Source: Xanthostigma xanthostigma
Lineage: Eukaryota > Arthropoda > Insecta > Raphidioptera > Raphidiidae
DNA: 64,000 nucleotides
NCBI GenBank assembly: GCA_963575645.1
Contig: OY754464.1
Location: 46,428,192-46,492,191 of the forward strand
Direction of reading: 5' to 3'
Within the stretch, counting starts at the first letter, position 1, and each line of letters opens with the position of its first letter. The notes beneath the pieces were generated by a model, which searched no databases, was not told where the DNA came from, and worked only from the letters and a program-made list of their open reading frames with translations. This document shows positions 1-15,000 of the stretch, piece after piece. Position numbers and translations under genes: made by a program.

Positions 1-83
1 AGTAAAAGTTTACTTTGTCAGGTTGATGTAATTTTACAAACAAAAAAACAATATAATAAACTTAATTTTTATAACAAATACCT

Positions 84-3000
84 CTATGCTTCAGCCATCT
101 TCTTTTTCTCTTTTTTCTTTTTAAGGAACGAAGGAGTTCGGAGACCTTTTTTCTTTTTCTTATCTTTCTTTGGAGAATCTTCAGAAACAGATAAATCTTT
201 AGTTGGTGATCCCTAAAAACAAACATGTAAAATTATTTTTGACACACAAAAAAAAAATCCTTTTACTCGATCGACATTGTAGATTATAGAGCAAGAAGTC
301 TGACTACGAAGGTCGTTTCAACTGTCTATTTACATTTATGTAATGGAAATTCAGTTTTTATTTAAGTGTATTTAGCAATCCCTAAAAAGGATGAAAAATG
401 TATTAACTCACCTCCTTGCTGCTATGTGAGAAAGTACTCATGTGGGCGTCCGAATGGTCTCCATTGACAGTATTTTCTCCTGCAACATAATTTTAATTCA
501 TATCTTGTTTTTTCTTTTGCCTTTTCTACTTATTATTCAATAATAAACGGTTTTATCCTCTTATAACAGTAAGAAAAAAAAACATTAAACAATCACCTGA
601 GATTAATGCACCCTAACAATACAAATAAACAAAACCCACATCCTTCACATGGATTTAATTAAAATATTTAAAACGAAGCAAAAAAGAAAAATATCTGGAT
701 TAGGACACACAGAATATGAGCTTTTTAATTTACCGCTGTGATACCAGGTTACGCTTGCGTGTTCAGGTTTATATCTGGAATATTCTAAATTTAATATTCC
801 AGAAGCTAAGGTTCATTAATTCGAACTATACTGGACATTTTTTGACTGTAGTTTGGCAGAAAAAAAAAATTAATTCGGCGATCCCTCAGTTGTAACGTCT
901 GCTTTCTGTATTGGGTTTTGACATGGAGACAAATAGGAATTTGACACGGAGGCATGCTGATCATTTTCCTTTACTGTCATTTTCTGCCGCCAGATGTCAC
1001 AGGGTCAAATGTCAAATCCCAATAATTAGCGCACATTTATGTGATTCAGCTATCTCATTGAAAATAATATTATTGAAATATAGCTAATAATTAATTATTT
1101 GTGTAGCAATGAACATTGAACAATCATATGAGTATGTTCCAACCTCTCTGCGACCAGTAATATTATCGTCACAGTCATGCGCAGTACCTAAAACGATTTG
1201 TATCGGGTTTTTTTTGGGCATGCGTCGACTTTCCACTGTTTTGTGGTTTAAAGGACGGTTCGAGAACCGTTCAAATCTCGGTTGGAACACATTTTAGCTA
1301 CTTACTGCGCATCACTGTGAAGATAATATTACCGTTCGCAGAGAGGATGGAACACAGCTAACATGAACTGTTAAAATTACGATTAAATTTTGAATTTTCA
1401 AAAATTAAATAACCATAGGAGCCGATATACATATTTTATTTAAACACTGTTAAAACAACATAATACAAAGGAACCTTTAGGCATGCAGAACATTGTCATA
1501 TAGGTCACATGGGTTGTACATCTGATATCGGTGCTGATTTAACCTTTTCAAAATAATGCTTAAGTAATGAAATTTTGAATTTTGACATTTACTCAGTGTT
1601 ACACTACTAAACTAGCCCGTATCCCTTTATAGGACGATTGTTGGAACTTTAAAAATTTTTTAAAATACACGCGCTTTGTCAAATATGGTCAAAGCTCCTT
1701 ATTTGCGGAGGGATCGTTCCGTAAATATGTTACAAATACAGAAATTGTGAATACAGAATAGTAAATTGTATAAGAATATAAGGGATATGTTCCCATGTAA
1801 ACGGTCAAGCATTTCTATTTTTTACTAAAGCGGGTGCGGGAACTATTTTTTTTTACTTTTACTTGACTCGCGAACGAAGCAACGAGTTGAAGGGACACGT
1901 GTCCAAAGGTTGGGAAGGCGCGTGTAGCCCGTTAGCTTTCGTCAAAGAACGAGTGTTTCCAGCAAGTTGAGGCAACGCGGTGACCAAAGCGGCACTAAGT
2001 TAAAACTCATATAGCTAATTAGTAAAGAAAGATGTATGCAATTGTTTTGTTTTTTGCACGTTCTGTAAAAAAAATAGCATATCATTAATTTCGGATCCGT
2101 TAATAATGAAATTCTCAGTCGCGGGTGCAAAAAATTGTCACAATTTTTTAACGGTCAATAATGAAAACTCGAATAAAGAAACCGTAAATAAGGAGCTTAG
2201 ACATTGGCACTGCTTGGAACTGCCGTCCGATGTCGCTAGCATATTCCTGATGAACTTTGCAAGAAATGTTTTTCTAACACAAGTATTTTTAAAATTAGTC
2301 GTGTCCTTTTTGAGAGATCTATTCAGTTTTAATCGTTTGTAGGCACAACTTATTTTGAAAATATTCATATAATAGAAAACCATGCTCTTTCAAAGTCTCA
2401 AATTTGTAAGCGTACTACAGTGCTACCATCTCTCTGCAACTTAACTTATGCTGGGTTTCTGGTACGACTTTTAATCTTAAAACTAAATTTAAGATTGAAA
2501 GTAGTAGGTACCTACCTACCAGAAACAATATTTAACAAGAACATATTTTTCATGCCAACTATTTTAAAGAATTTGCATTTTATCATTACATATTTTATGC
2601 CGCAACAACGGGTACACCTCCACCAAGTTTGATTATAGAACTGCCTCGTCCAAATGTTAAAGCGCGAGGAAACGCGAGCGATTATTTGAACGTCACAGTG
2701 CACGCTTGAAAAGGTTAAATTTATACAAAACACAACATGAAATACAAAACAATTAGAAACAAACAACGGTGTAAGCTAAAGCAGGAATAAAATTTTATAT
2801 TAAAATTATATTCTTATTAATATTGTTAAAAAAAATATGATTTTCTCCTACTTTGACAGGAACGCAAAACTACATAATATGCTATGGTAAGCAAAGGTTT
2901 CAATCAATTATTGTATTTAAAAAAATAAAATAAATGCTTCATTTAGACGCAATCATTTGTTTACAGTAGCATTTATACTACTACAAATGGTATCAATATG

Positions 3001-6000
3001 ATATATTTATCTATCACTGTGTAAGACTAGAAATTGGTTTAGTCTTCAGTATGAAATGAGGTGTACATGAGTTAACTTAAGTTTTTTTAATTATCATTAT
3101 TAATGGTGAATTGGATTAGTAATTATTAAATATTTATCTAAAAAAAAGCACATTCTATGATAAAAAACAAACAAACAAATAATATGAAACAACGGAACAT
3201 GTCATATTAATTTTAGGACAAATTGCATGAAATTAAACAATTGAGTAGTTGTGAGTTGAAAAAAAAATACATATACAATACGAAAAACTAAGTAGGTACT
3301 ATAATACTATTTAACAAATTATATATATAAAAAAAAACAAACGTATTTTCTTTAAAATCTGTGGCTGAATGCAATCAGGTACAAAAACTACTAAAACTAA
3401 AATACTGAAAAGATAAACTGATTTTCACTAAGTATTTATTACAATATTTGCGAAGTTGCTATTTTAATTATAAATAATAAGAAATTTGCATTATTTCTGT
3501 TATATTTGGTACAGCTTAAAATATAAGAATACTAAAAATACTACTCGAGTTAAAAGTGCAAGAAATTACGCTATTTTAATCACGAAAGAAAAACGCCACA
3601 TTAGTTCCTGATTCTCACACCGCAAAACCACTGAACGCCAGGTTATCGCGTGACGTTATGTCGTAACGTAAGTGTTGAAAATAAAAGCAGAAAACAAATA
3701 TACGATGATTTTTAAGCTCTTCCTTGTTAATTCAAATTAGCACTGACGCATTATGGGTCAATGAGATTGGTTAAACGCGTGCCTGCAGAAACCTCAATTT
3801 TATTACTTCATGAAGTTGAATGTAGAATGACGCTACGCGGTTTTGCAGCATCTCCGACGAGTTATAACTCATAAAACATTTAACTGGAGAACTATTTCTT
3901 ATGAGAAAAGAATTTGGCATGCGCCAATAGTGATAAGGCATTAGGCTAAAGATTTTTGAGGTCACCAAATATGTTTTGGTGTCAGGAAAATTAAATAAAA
4001 CATAACTCATCTCCTACATACGTCCTTGAGGCGTAAGAACTCAAAAAAAATATAAGCTATAGATATATTTCAGATGCAAATCTACTTAACAACAAAAAAA
4101 TCATGCAAATTTCCTATTAAATGTGATTTTAAAAAATTAGGAACTATGATATATTAATAGTAAAATATTTCTAAAAAAAAAAAAAAAAAAATGCAATTTA
4201 TGTATCAAAACATAGTTCATCGACATCAGACTGATCACTCCAAGTGTCAACTGTTAGATAATCAGTAACAGTGTTATAAGAACTGTTGCAGGCAGCTGTT
4301 TCAAAGCTAAGCGTAGGAGATGAAAGTGAATCAGCAGCTGTAAAACAGTTATTGATGATGGTATTTAATATTTGGGTCATTATTTTATGACGTTCAGAAA
4401 CATATGTTTCAAAAATTAACTTGCTGATTATTTCGTCTAGAACTGAATCTACAATTATTGTGTGATTCACGTTATTTAATAAATCATTATTATTATTGTT
4501 GATTAAACTTGGTTCATTTAGAATTTCATACTCAAATGACTCTGAATCTTTTACTGTATCGTCATTAAGTTTTTCTAAATTAACAATCCCTCGTTCAATC
4601 ATGTTCGTTTCTGAAGAAGGATGAACAAAACCAAGAACGACTTTATTTTCGGAAATACAAAGTTTGGTTTCGAAATTTTTAATGTTTATTTTATCTATTT
4701 CGTGCCTTTCTTCAACAATTGGAGACAAAGTCCTATTCGATAAATTATCGAAATTACTCGAAGAAAAATACATGTCAACGTCCGTTGTATTTCCTTCATC
4801 ATAATAGTTCAAAGGTTCGTTAGTTATTTTATTAGTATCGTCAATATTATTAAAAATTATTCTTTTACACCGAGTAATTTTTGGATTTGATACTCTCAAA
4901 TCTGCATCACCTAATGGTGAATTTGATTTTCTTTTCCTCACGTTAGGAGAGGCAGAAAGGTTCAAATTAAACCAAAATTTTGCATTTCCTGTTTTGCTAG
5001 GTGTATGTGAAAATTTCGAAATTGTTGGGTCATCATCGATAAGTTCTTCCAATGGTATTGATTCATAAACAAGTTCGTTTACTTCATTTTCGTTACTGGA
5101 AGATATACATTTTCGATTTGATTTCGCAAATGATGCTGAACTTCTGTCTATGGATTCAGAATTCTTACAAATTCCTTCCTCTGATACTTCTACGGACGAA
5201 TCCGATATACACAGAGCACTAGCCTTATCCGTCGAAACAGAATCGGATTCAGAATCCGATAGATGACTCAAAATTTCCGTGTAGACATTTCCAGACTTTT
5301 TTTTATTATTTTCTGTCAACCTACAAACAGTATGCGTTATAAAAAAAACTAAAAGTATATAGTTTTTGCCGTACGAAGCATTTATAAAACTCTCTGATAT
5401 TTCTTCTTCCAATTTCAGACACAAGATGTGTTTCCTAGAAGCACTTACAGCCGGTTTGCATTTTTGCAAAGTCGATCGATATATATGTTTGTTTATAAAT
5501 TCTGTCATCATCTGACTTGATAAAAATCGTTTGAAATTCGATGAATAGAGGGCCGATAAGCTCGAAATAAAATTCTCATATTCCGATGTACCGCAAAGTA
5601 TATTCAAAATATCGATATTATCATTATCGATGTTCTCAAATTCACTTATTATTTTACTGAAAATAAAATTCGACATATTGTTCGAAATAATTGAAATATT
5701 AGCCAGATCTTGATCGGTTAACATTATGTCTTCTGAAAATGGTTCGTATGAGGTTACGTCATACTTTTGTGTCTCATAAAAATTACTCACAGTCGTAACT
5801 AATGCGTTGACTATACAAGTAACAAGAATGTTGATTTGTTTGTCAAAAGTTGTGAAAACATTCTCAATTAATTCATTGCGAATATCTAAAATAAAATCGA
5901 AATTGGCGTTCTGTTTTACCGGAAAATTCTTCGCCATGCTCTGATTTTGTAAATCGAAACAAAACTCACTATATGAATTGGCCGTTTCATTATCACAACA

Positions 6001-9000
6001 TAAATCACATATTGGAAATATATCAACTTTATCTTCATCATAATTTATAAATCGATCAATACCTTCAACTTTATTCAATATCTTCCTATCTGGACATGTA
6101 AAAATATTAGCAGACAAAACATTGTTCTGTTTTCTGAATTCAACATTTCTATTAACAATTTCAATTAAGTCGCTTAAAATTACAGTTACAACTAAATCTG
6201 TCTTATTTTCAGAACATTCTGTACTCGATTCAAAAAATGACACATCGTCAGTTTTACAGAAAATTTTTTCTTCCGCACTACTGTCGCTCGATAACAATGC
6301 GCTTATTTTTTCACTCGTCTCTAAACTCAAATCAACATCGTAAGTTTTATTTGACACTTCAGCTGATGAAATCGATACGTCTGAAGTGTCTTCAAAAACT
6401 AAGTCATTATTTTCGCAAACCAAAATATTACTAATCATATTTGTATTATCGATATCATTTGATGAAAGTTTTAACGTTCTATCAGAAGTTTGGATCGTTA
6501 TTTTTGTGTCATTATCAAAGCATTTAGAAGAAGTTGACATTTCACTAGGATTCGAGTCTTCAGAATAATGGAGTGATTTATTGGAAAAATGTATTTTAGA
6601 AATAAAAGGTTCATCATCTCCACAAAAATCACTGTGTACAGTTTCTGATATTAAACCTTCATTATTTTCAAACTTATCACTATCATTTGTTATAATTAAA
6701 TGCTGCTTTCTTTTATTAAAATTCTCATTATCGCTGTTCGATTCATAGTTATCTGTTTTACCATTACCAAACAGCTCTGTACTGCATTCTTCATTCGATG
6801 AAGACTCGATAAATTTTGAAATTTTATCAAAAGATTCCGTTTCAGAGTTTTCCTGCGTCGTCACATTTGCTGATGACTCTTCCGAAAAATCACTGTAATT
6901 CAGATCTTCAAAATCAATCGTTTTTGTATTGTCAAATAAGTTCTCCAGACCGTCAAAACACATTTCCGTGTCAACATTTTCTTGACAAGTTTTCTCAGAT
7001 TCTTTTTTATAAGTTGAATGTTTATATTGGGCATCCTCCGTACAAAATAAATTCGAAATGAATATATCGAAATCATCACCATTCAAATTGCTTCCAATTT
7101 CCAACAGTGCTGGTTCAAAATGGCCTGCTACAAAATGTTCTTCTTTAATAGTGAACAATTTTTGTTTTGAAACAGAATTCTTTCTATTGTTTTGTGATGA
7201 AATTTCAACTGGAGTGAGTTCACTGGAAATATTCTCTCCTGTTTTGTTGAACGTTTTAAAATCCCTTTTCGAATTTTTTAAACAATCAGTCTCGACATTT
7301 AAATCACCAAACAGTGACATTTCCAATGAATCGAAATTTATATAATTCCCTTCTTCAATTGAGCTCACGTCAATTGATTCGCTACTGGAGTCATCGTCAT
7401 CTGTTTCAGAAAAAATTGTTGACATACCATTACAGTTAAAATCGTCGTTACGTTCATTTTCTAATTCGAATATTTCTTCACGCTCATTTAGCATACTAGT
7501 ACAATTCTCACAAAACACTTCTTTGGAATATTCTGAGTGCTTTTCCTGAAAATCTTGGATGTCCACTTCTTCATATTTTTCTACTGGCGGTTCTTTTTCA
7601 TGAGTTAAAATACTTTTAAATTGATTTATTTCAGTCAACAAACTTTCATCTTTTCCACAAACATTCTTCCATTCCTTCAAATCAACAATAGTAATTTCTT
7701 CTACCGAACCTTCAACTGAAAAATCCGGTTCGCTGTTAAGAGATTCTTCGCTCGAATATCTCAAAATTTCAAAATCGGTTTCGTCAAACGTTTCTTTTTC
7801 AACTGAAACAACCTTTGGCATTTCTATAGCAGAAAAGTCGATACACTTCCTTGCAGACGATTCGTTCTCTCGAATAACATTCTCTCTAACTTTTCCCATA
7901 TTTATCGGACGCCATGACAAAATTTCACAAGTGTTTTTAAAAAAATTCAAAAAAGGATTGTGCAAAGATAAATCCGAAAACAGTGAATTAATTTGCAAAA
8001 CAGATAACCCACACAATTTGTATTTATAATCGGGCGATGAAGCACAATCATGAAATTGTTTAGAGCCATTCACCAAACATTGAGGCGTACTCGAAACCAA
8101 GCTCGTAGCATTTTCCGAATCGTTAGAAAGCAAACGCAAGCTAGTTTCATTTATCGGAGACTTATCAGGTATTACTGAAATATTTATTTTTAAGGAACCG
8201 TTTGTGTTGTCTTCAGTCACAGACGATTCAGAGTCATTATCTTGTTCTAACGAACTTTCAAAAATAACAGAAATTTTAAAATTATTTCTGACTGTTTGTG
8301 GATCAGTCGACCACAAATTTTTACTTGTCTGATCACTTTGTAAAATATCATTTTGATCAGTTATATCGAAAACGGAATTCAAATCGTTGGATTCCAACCT
8401 TGAAAATTGTAAATCGTTATCTGCGGTCAAATCTGTTTGTGAAAATCTAAATGACGAAATATTTGACTTATCTATATTATGTAAAGAGTCTTTGTTTTGG
8501 AAATCACAATAATCAGACGTTTTATTGTTATTTGCAATGACATGATGCGGTGAGCCAGCGTTAGTAAGTTTGACTAAAGCAGGTCTCATTCGAGGAGATG
8601 TGTATGTGAAACGAGCAACGTGAAAGTGCACAGGATTGAGTGCCGAGTAAGAGGCGGCTATGGGTCCCTTCAAACCAACCACCGCAGCGGAGCTTCCGCC
8701 CCATCTTACTACTTCACTACCTTCAACATCACCAATTGTACCATTAACTGCAAATCAAGCAACAACATCAATTGCACACTAATAACATTATACATGCCGA
8801 CCGCCATTTTATAACGTTTTGCTAAAAATTAATTTAATTATATCGTTTTAGCTTTAGTGCACTTATGAGTATCTAATAATATAAACTGTCTTCAAAAAAG
8901 CTACGATATTATTTTAAGTGAAATAAAAAGCCGTCGTGATACACTTTAGAGAAATTAAGGAACAAATCAAAATTAACAAATGACGCACCATATATATGTA

Positions 9001-12000
9001 CTGCACAATGCGTTTGGGTGGCACTGCCATCTATGGTTAAGTAAACAAAGTGTCATTTCTATCATGTCACCTTCAGCATATACTTTATTCGTTTTCAAAT
9101 ATTTTTTTCGCAATGACACTTATGTTACAAAATTGCGGACGTCATTATATTTTTGGTAAATAGATATGATGCATTATAACGAGAAAATTATGAAACAGTT
9201 TGTAAGGCCATTACTAAAGCTGTGCTTTATTATTGAACTAAATTAATTAGTTGATCAGTCACAATCATCAATGAATAATTGTTTATATTCACAATCTCAC
9301 AGCTTTAGTATGGCCTGTAAGTGTTGCAAGAAGATTTGTGTAATTTTGTTGGTGACTTTCATGATGCAATAATAGTTCTATTTCATATGCATGTGCAAAA
9401 TTCAGCAATTTGGAAGTCGACAATCTATTTGATGTATCATGATTTAGAATAAAACTGAAATCATGTGTACCTATTGGTGTTATGTCAAATTTTTCTGATT
9501 AAGCGATCTGCATTTTTTTTATTTGAACTACACAAATAACTTACTAAAGGTTTGGATTCATCAAACACGTTAAAATTTAAATTAATGCAGAGCTGTTTCT
9601 TAAAAAAAAAAAAGAAAAATAGACGTTTACCCAAAGTTAAATTGATTACACATTGAAAATCTTAAAAATACTTAAACAGAAATTGGTAAAATAATCATGC
9701 TTACAATAAAAAAAAGTTTTTCCGCCCTTTCCAATGGACACCCTTAATAAAAAAATATTTAAAAGCTAATTTAAAGGTAAGCAGCCCACGAAATTTTTAA
9801 GAACGGCGTCAGTAGCTACATTATTTAGTATGCAAAAACACAAGACACAAAAAATACTATTTATATCTGAAAATAGACTAAACATTGTGCAAAATACAAA
9901 AAAAAAAAACAAAACTCAAAATTTCGCAAATTTAAACGTCTGCTGATATTTTGTTGATTATATAGAAAAAGTTACAACTTAAATTAAATAATTTATTTAA
10001 ATTAAAAGTCCAAAACAATACATAGTTTATGACTGTAATTGGTATAATTTCACAAATTAATATGAAAACATTTCTCTAAATACAATAATGAAAGTGTGTT
10101 ATCGTTGCGGTGCAGGTTTAGGTTTTGGCATTTTGCTAAGCAGTCCTTGAATCTCTTTTTTCTCGTCATAAGTTTTCCACAGTTCGTATAAATTTATAAC
10201 ACATCTTGCAATTTCTTGAATCTTTTCAATATCCACATTCAATTCGGCAAACCATACTTTGTGATCTTTTTGTAAAACGACACAAGCGATTTGCAAACAA
10301 GCTATCGCGATTTGATACGGTGGATACAGCAAGCAAACGTCGGTACGTAACGAATCGTTTACAATTCTCCATGCTAAAGTTAACAATTGTTCTTCGTGAC
10401 CCATGTCTTGAACCAGTTGCAAAAGCGGTCTGTACGGTTGATAAACAATAAGACAGCAGTCCAAGTTTTCTAATAAATAAAATTCACATTCTAAAATATG
10501 GTTCGTTCGATACGGGAATTCTTGTTGATTGTAAGCATAACTGAATTTATTTTTTAATACTGTTTGGCACGTAGTAATTAATCTAGTGTTCGATATCACA
10601 CCGAATTCTTCTACTTTCGAAGCTAGAAAAATGCACGTCGGTGCTAAAAGTAAAGGATCGATACACTTCAACGAGTTTCTGGCATAAAATCGTTTGTAGT
10701 ATACGGTAGCGGTTGCAATAACTTGCTGACGTAGTTTCAGTTGCTCCCCCAGCACTTGAAGCAAATTCGAAAAGAATATAAAGATTTTCTGATATTCTTC
10801 CTCTGTTAATATTGCCAAGTCATGTTGTCTTTCTCTGATCAAATCTTGTTTATCTAATAACCACTGCTGATGATGCGAACTTTGCCAAAAATTTCCAGCC
10901 ATCTTTTCAAGTTATTAAATTGTAATTACGTTTGTTATTCGAGTACTACTTAATTACCGTTTTCACCGGCATTCATTTTCAACAAAATGTCAGTTGACAG
11001 GAGTCAGGAACCGTATGTTCGTTTACTGGGCGTGATCAACGCTCTTACTCTGTCTGACACATACAAAGTCAAAGGACATTCGATATCGACGTTAAAGTCA
11101 TCTGTGTAAACGTAACGAAAACGTCTTTTTAACCTTTATTTTCTCCATAGATGTTTATGTTTAAACATCTATGATTTTCTCCAATTTTATCACAAATTTT
11201 TGATGTTTTGTGGCCTCAGGCTTATATCTTCATTAAAATATTTTAAATGTGTTATGAGCTTGAAAACGATATAAAAAATGTTCTTTCTTTGAAAATGTTA
11301 CACGTCAAACACTTTTTAGGTTATGTTCTGTTCGTTTTTCACGCAAATTCGTTTCCAGATTTTCTTTTGAATCGACAATTTACTTAAAATATGGCACACG
11401 AAGTGACGAGATCACGAAACGTATGTTTTAATGAAAAGAAACGTAGTTTACACCAACAAAATATTTTGATTTATGTTGACTAGGCGTTAGCAAGTCCAAT
11501 ACACTTTGTGACGTCATATCCGCTTTGGGAGCGTTCAAGTATCATGAATCGTAAACACCGAAGTACAAAATTCAACACGATGTTTATAGTTATGGCGTCT
11601 ACGGCATTTATTCTATGTTTATGGTTTAATATTATAAAATAATAATTATTATTATTATTAATTTACAATAGTAATTATAATTACTATTGTAAATTAATGA
11701 TAAGCCACGGATTAGTAAAAATGAATCTTGTAGACAAGCGTAACTTCAAAATTCATATGAAAATATTTCCAGATCCACAGATTATTGTTGTGTTCCAGAT
11801 CTTTCGCCTCATTAAGCTATCAACGCTGTTACGACTGAACGCGACCGAAATAATGTTACTCCCGGAAGTATTGTTAAATTCTATGCCCGGCACTTTTAAA
11901 TATTATTAATAAGTTCATTAATTTGAATTCACATTTTTTTCCACGTCATTTACATTTGTTTTAGATAAATTTTTATGTTCGCTTATAAAATCCGTTTAAT

Positions 12001-15000
12001 TTTATTAAAGTTTACTAATTTCCCATTTGGGTCAAAGCCTTTTTTTGGTTTTAAAATGTTTTTGTACCCATGAAACAAAACATCGATAGTATATCTCGGG
12101 AACTGAGCCAAATGATTTTGTATTTTGCACAATATTAGAACGTTTTGAAAAAAGCGGAGTACTTAATCAGTAAAAGAATGCAAATAAATTAGTAAATTAC
12201 ACGCGGGCATTATTATAGAAACAAATCAGCAAAATTACACACAAAATTCTACAACACAAAACACTAAATTGACTTTCTGCCATTCTTCAGTATATATTGT
12301 ATGCATTATTTTCTTTGTTTTAACAAAAAGGTTTTAAACATCAATATAATTGAGTCAAAAAGTATCTTTCCAAGAATTTGAGTCAACAAAATTACTGTAT
12401 GAAGATATAACAAGATTTATATTAGGTATCTTGTTTTGGCAGTTCCTTATCAGAGTACTTATCACGTGACGCAAAAAGGATCGAGGTTTCTATTAAAATT
12501 AAGTCAAAATCGGAACATTTCAACAGACTATTAAACTCAATATACCTTTAGCAGATGTCTTATTAATTAACTCTGTTGTCCAAGTTTGTTTGAGATCAGA
12601 AAGAACGTCTTCTTGTGTCATTATGAACTCTTCCGTGCCGACTACACCGTGCAAAAAAACATGCAAAATAAAAAATATAAACTCGCAATCACATGCGCAT
12701 GCAAATGGAAAAACAAACGCAAGTCAACGGGCAAAATGTATAAGATAATATAAAAGTCGCAAATTTTTTGTCATTTTTTTTAACTATGAATTTGTAATTC
12801 CTGCGAGATGACTTTACAGCCCAGGTTACTAAATATAATGACCGTTTTCACGGTAATAAAACCATGGATGAAACACAAATTCATAAATCTAAAAAAAAAA
12901 ATTAACAGACAGTAGTTAAAGGACGGTGACAGAAGTGGTCAAGGAACACTTGGTGGCAGAAATTCTCTCTTTCATGTAGTCTGAGTCCCCCTCTACAAAT
13001 CCGCTTAGTGAAGTAGGGATCTAGCACGTTGGAATACGACGCTGGGGCATTAAAAAAAACAGCAAAATTCAAAATTGCTCTACTAAATGGCAGAAAATGA
13101 CTGAATGAGATCTGGGGGGTCCTTCTAATTGCAGAAAAAAAATTTCTGCCAATTTACTACCTGCAGAGACTGTCAGTATAATAATAAATAAATACAAACA
13201 AGAAAAATTAAAAAAAGCTCAGTGAGTGAAAACGGTTCGTCTTCTTGTAGAGAATCAGGAGGTACACTTTTCTGCCAAAATCGACCTTGCAAAAACGCGT
13301 CATGTTTGAGAAAAGTTTAACATGGTATTCAGGTAAAGCATTAATGACAAGTACTTACATTAAATTGGCAGATTGTGATCTAGCAGTGACAAAATTGGAG
13401 GATAATATTTTTTTCAAACTTTTTGGGTACTAATAGAGAGCCTGGTAAGAATTTCTGCCACCGAGCGAAGACTTTTCGAATTTTTGCCTATGCAAATTTT
13501 AAAGAATTATCGAAAGGAAATGAGGTGACTTGGAGCCACGAAAATTTTATCTCTTGTTCCGGGCCACCCAATCAACCATTTCAAGTTTCAACTTCAAATT
13601 TAATTTTTTTTTATTCTTTTGACGTTTTTATGAAAGGATTTTGAAAGTCTGCAAGGAGTAAATTGGAAGAATATTTTTTTTCTGCAATTAGGAAGTCCCC
13701 CCAGATCCTTTCAGTCATTTTCTACCATTTAGTAGAGGAATTTTGAATTTTGCACAAGCGCATTGTAAATCTCCTTCACCGACTAATAATAACGAGTGCT
13801 AGCAATATAACGGATTCGCTATTATAACGAAAAAAAGCTGAGAATACGCTCCCAATAATAAATTAAAAATATGAATCGATACTACTAGGCCTAGATAAAT
13901 CTGGGAACTAGTGACCAAGGAAATAAATAAATTAACGTACACTGATGTCAAATACACTTTTTTGCGCCCCGACACCACTTTTTCAAGTCAATATCGCTGC
14001 AGTTCACGGTACGGTAATTAGGAATCAGCCGGCCATAACCATGTGAGTATTTATTTTATCAATACAAAACAGCAAAATGGTCGAGGCAGGTATTTCCGTT
14101 TTTCGCAAGACTATAATAGGAGTGACTCCAAAAAAATTGGAATGCAAAACTTTTTACCACAATGCTACTCACTCGATACGAGTAAATCGTTGCAATTATG
14201 TGACGCAGATGTGTATGTGAATTAAGAAAACACCGAACGGAAAAATGAAAACGAAAACCAAGATAACAAGAACGGAGTTTACCTTTGGATGGGACACGTG
14301 CAGATGATTTAGACCTGTCCATTGATGAGATATCAGATGAATCCGCTTTAAACAGAATAAAACATGCAACCAGTCATGCAAATTGCTACTATAAAGACAT
14401 TACTATTAAAAAGACACACGTGTTTTTTTTAATACATCGTCAGTATAAATAATAACATTGAAGCATAGTTCTTGTGCTAAAAATAATATAATTTTAATAC
14501 TGGGTTTCTGATACGGTTTTCAGAATGTCACTTGTTATCAACTAAATGGATATCTCTAATTTGATGGAAACTAATGACATTCTTAAAGTTAAAAATGGTA
14601 TCAGAAATCGAGCGTAAGTCGGTTTTACTTGAAAATCGATACGATTCATAATAAATTTGAATTTCAAATAAATGAAAGAAAATAATATATTATCGATCAA
14701 AACCATTAACGTTAATATTGAATTGTAATTATTGGTTTTTTATTTATACTGGCAATACTGCGTAACTAAACATATCGGTGTAGAAAATGCACAAAACAAA
14801 TGAACTAATCTCAGCAGCACACGTTGAAATTTGGTAATACCATTTATAGAATAGTATTGTTCAGACTAGCAAGGCAGCCTATCTGCGCGGTAGAATATGA
14901 ACTCGTCTGGCACGAAATACGCGTGTAAAATCTGTTGTATTACGCGCGACCCCTTTAAATTGAATATGAACTCTTCTGAGCTCTAAGTGTGCGCATGTAT

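Larger units (their letters stand above)
10903..12545. other. Cyclin C upstream region within the adducin intron
   Basis: This should contain the Cyclin C promoter, but no TATA or Inr motif stands out. It also holds a hairpin flanked by 10-bp direct repeats (11138-11183) and a perfect 42-bp palindrome (11657-11698). No other exon is visible. Confidence 0.4.

Noticed and set aside
8680..8682. GTG as start codon of the 1494-codon frame
   Set aside because: Animal nuclear genes start with ATG almost without exception. The frame continues upstream to a splice acceptor at 8748, so a spliced entry, or the ATG at 8587-8589, is more plausible.
8711..8809. Small frame starting ATGGCGGTCGGC as exon 1 of the large frame
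   Set aside because: The available donor (GGCAT|GTATAA) joined to the 8747 acceptor gives an immediate stop, so the two do not connect in frame.
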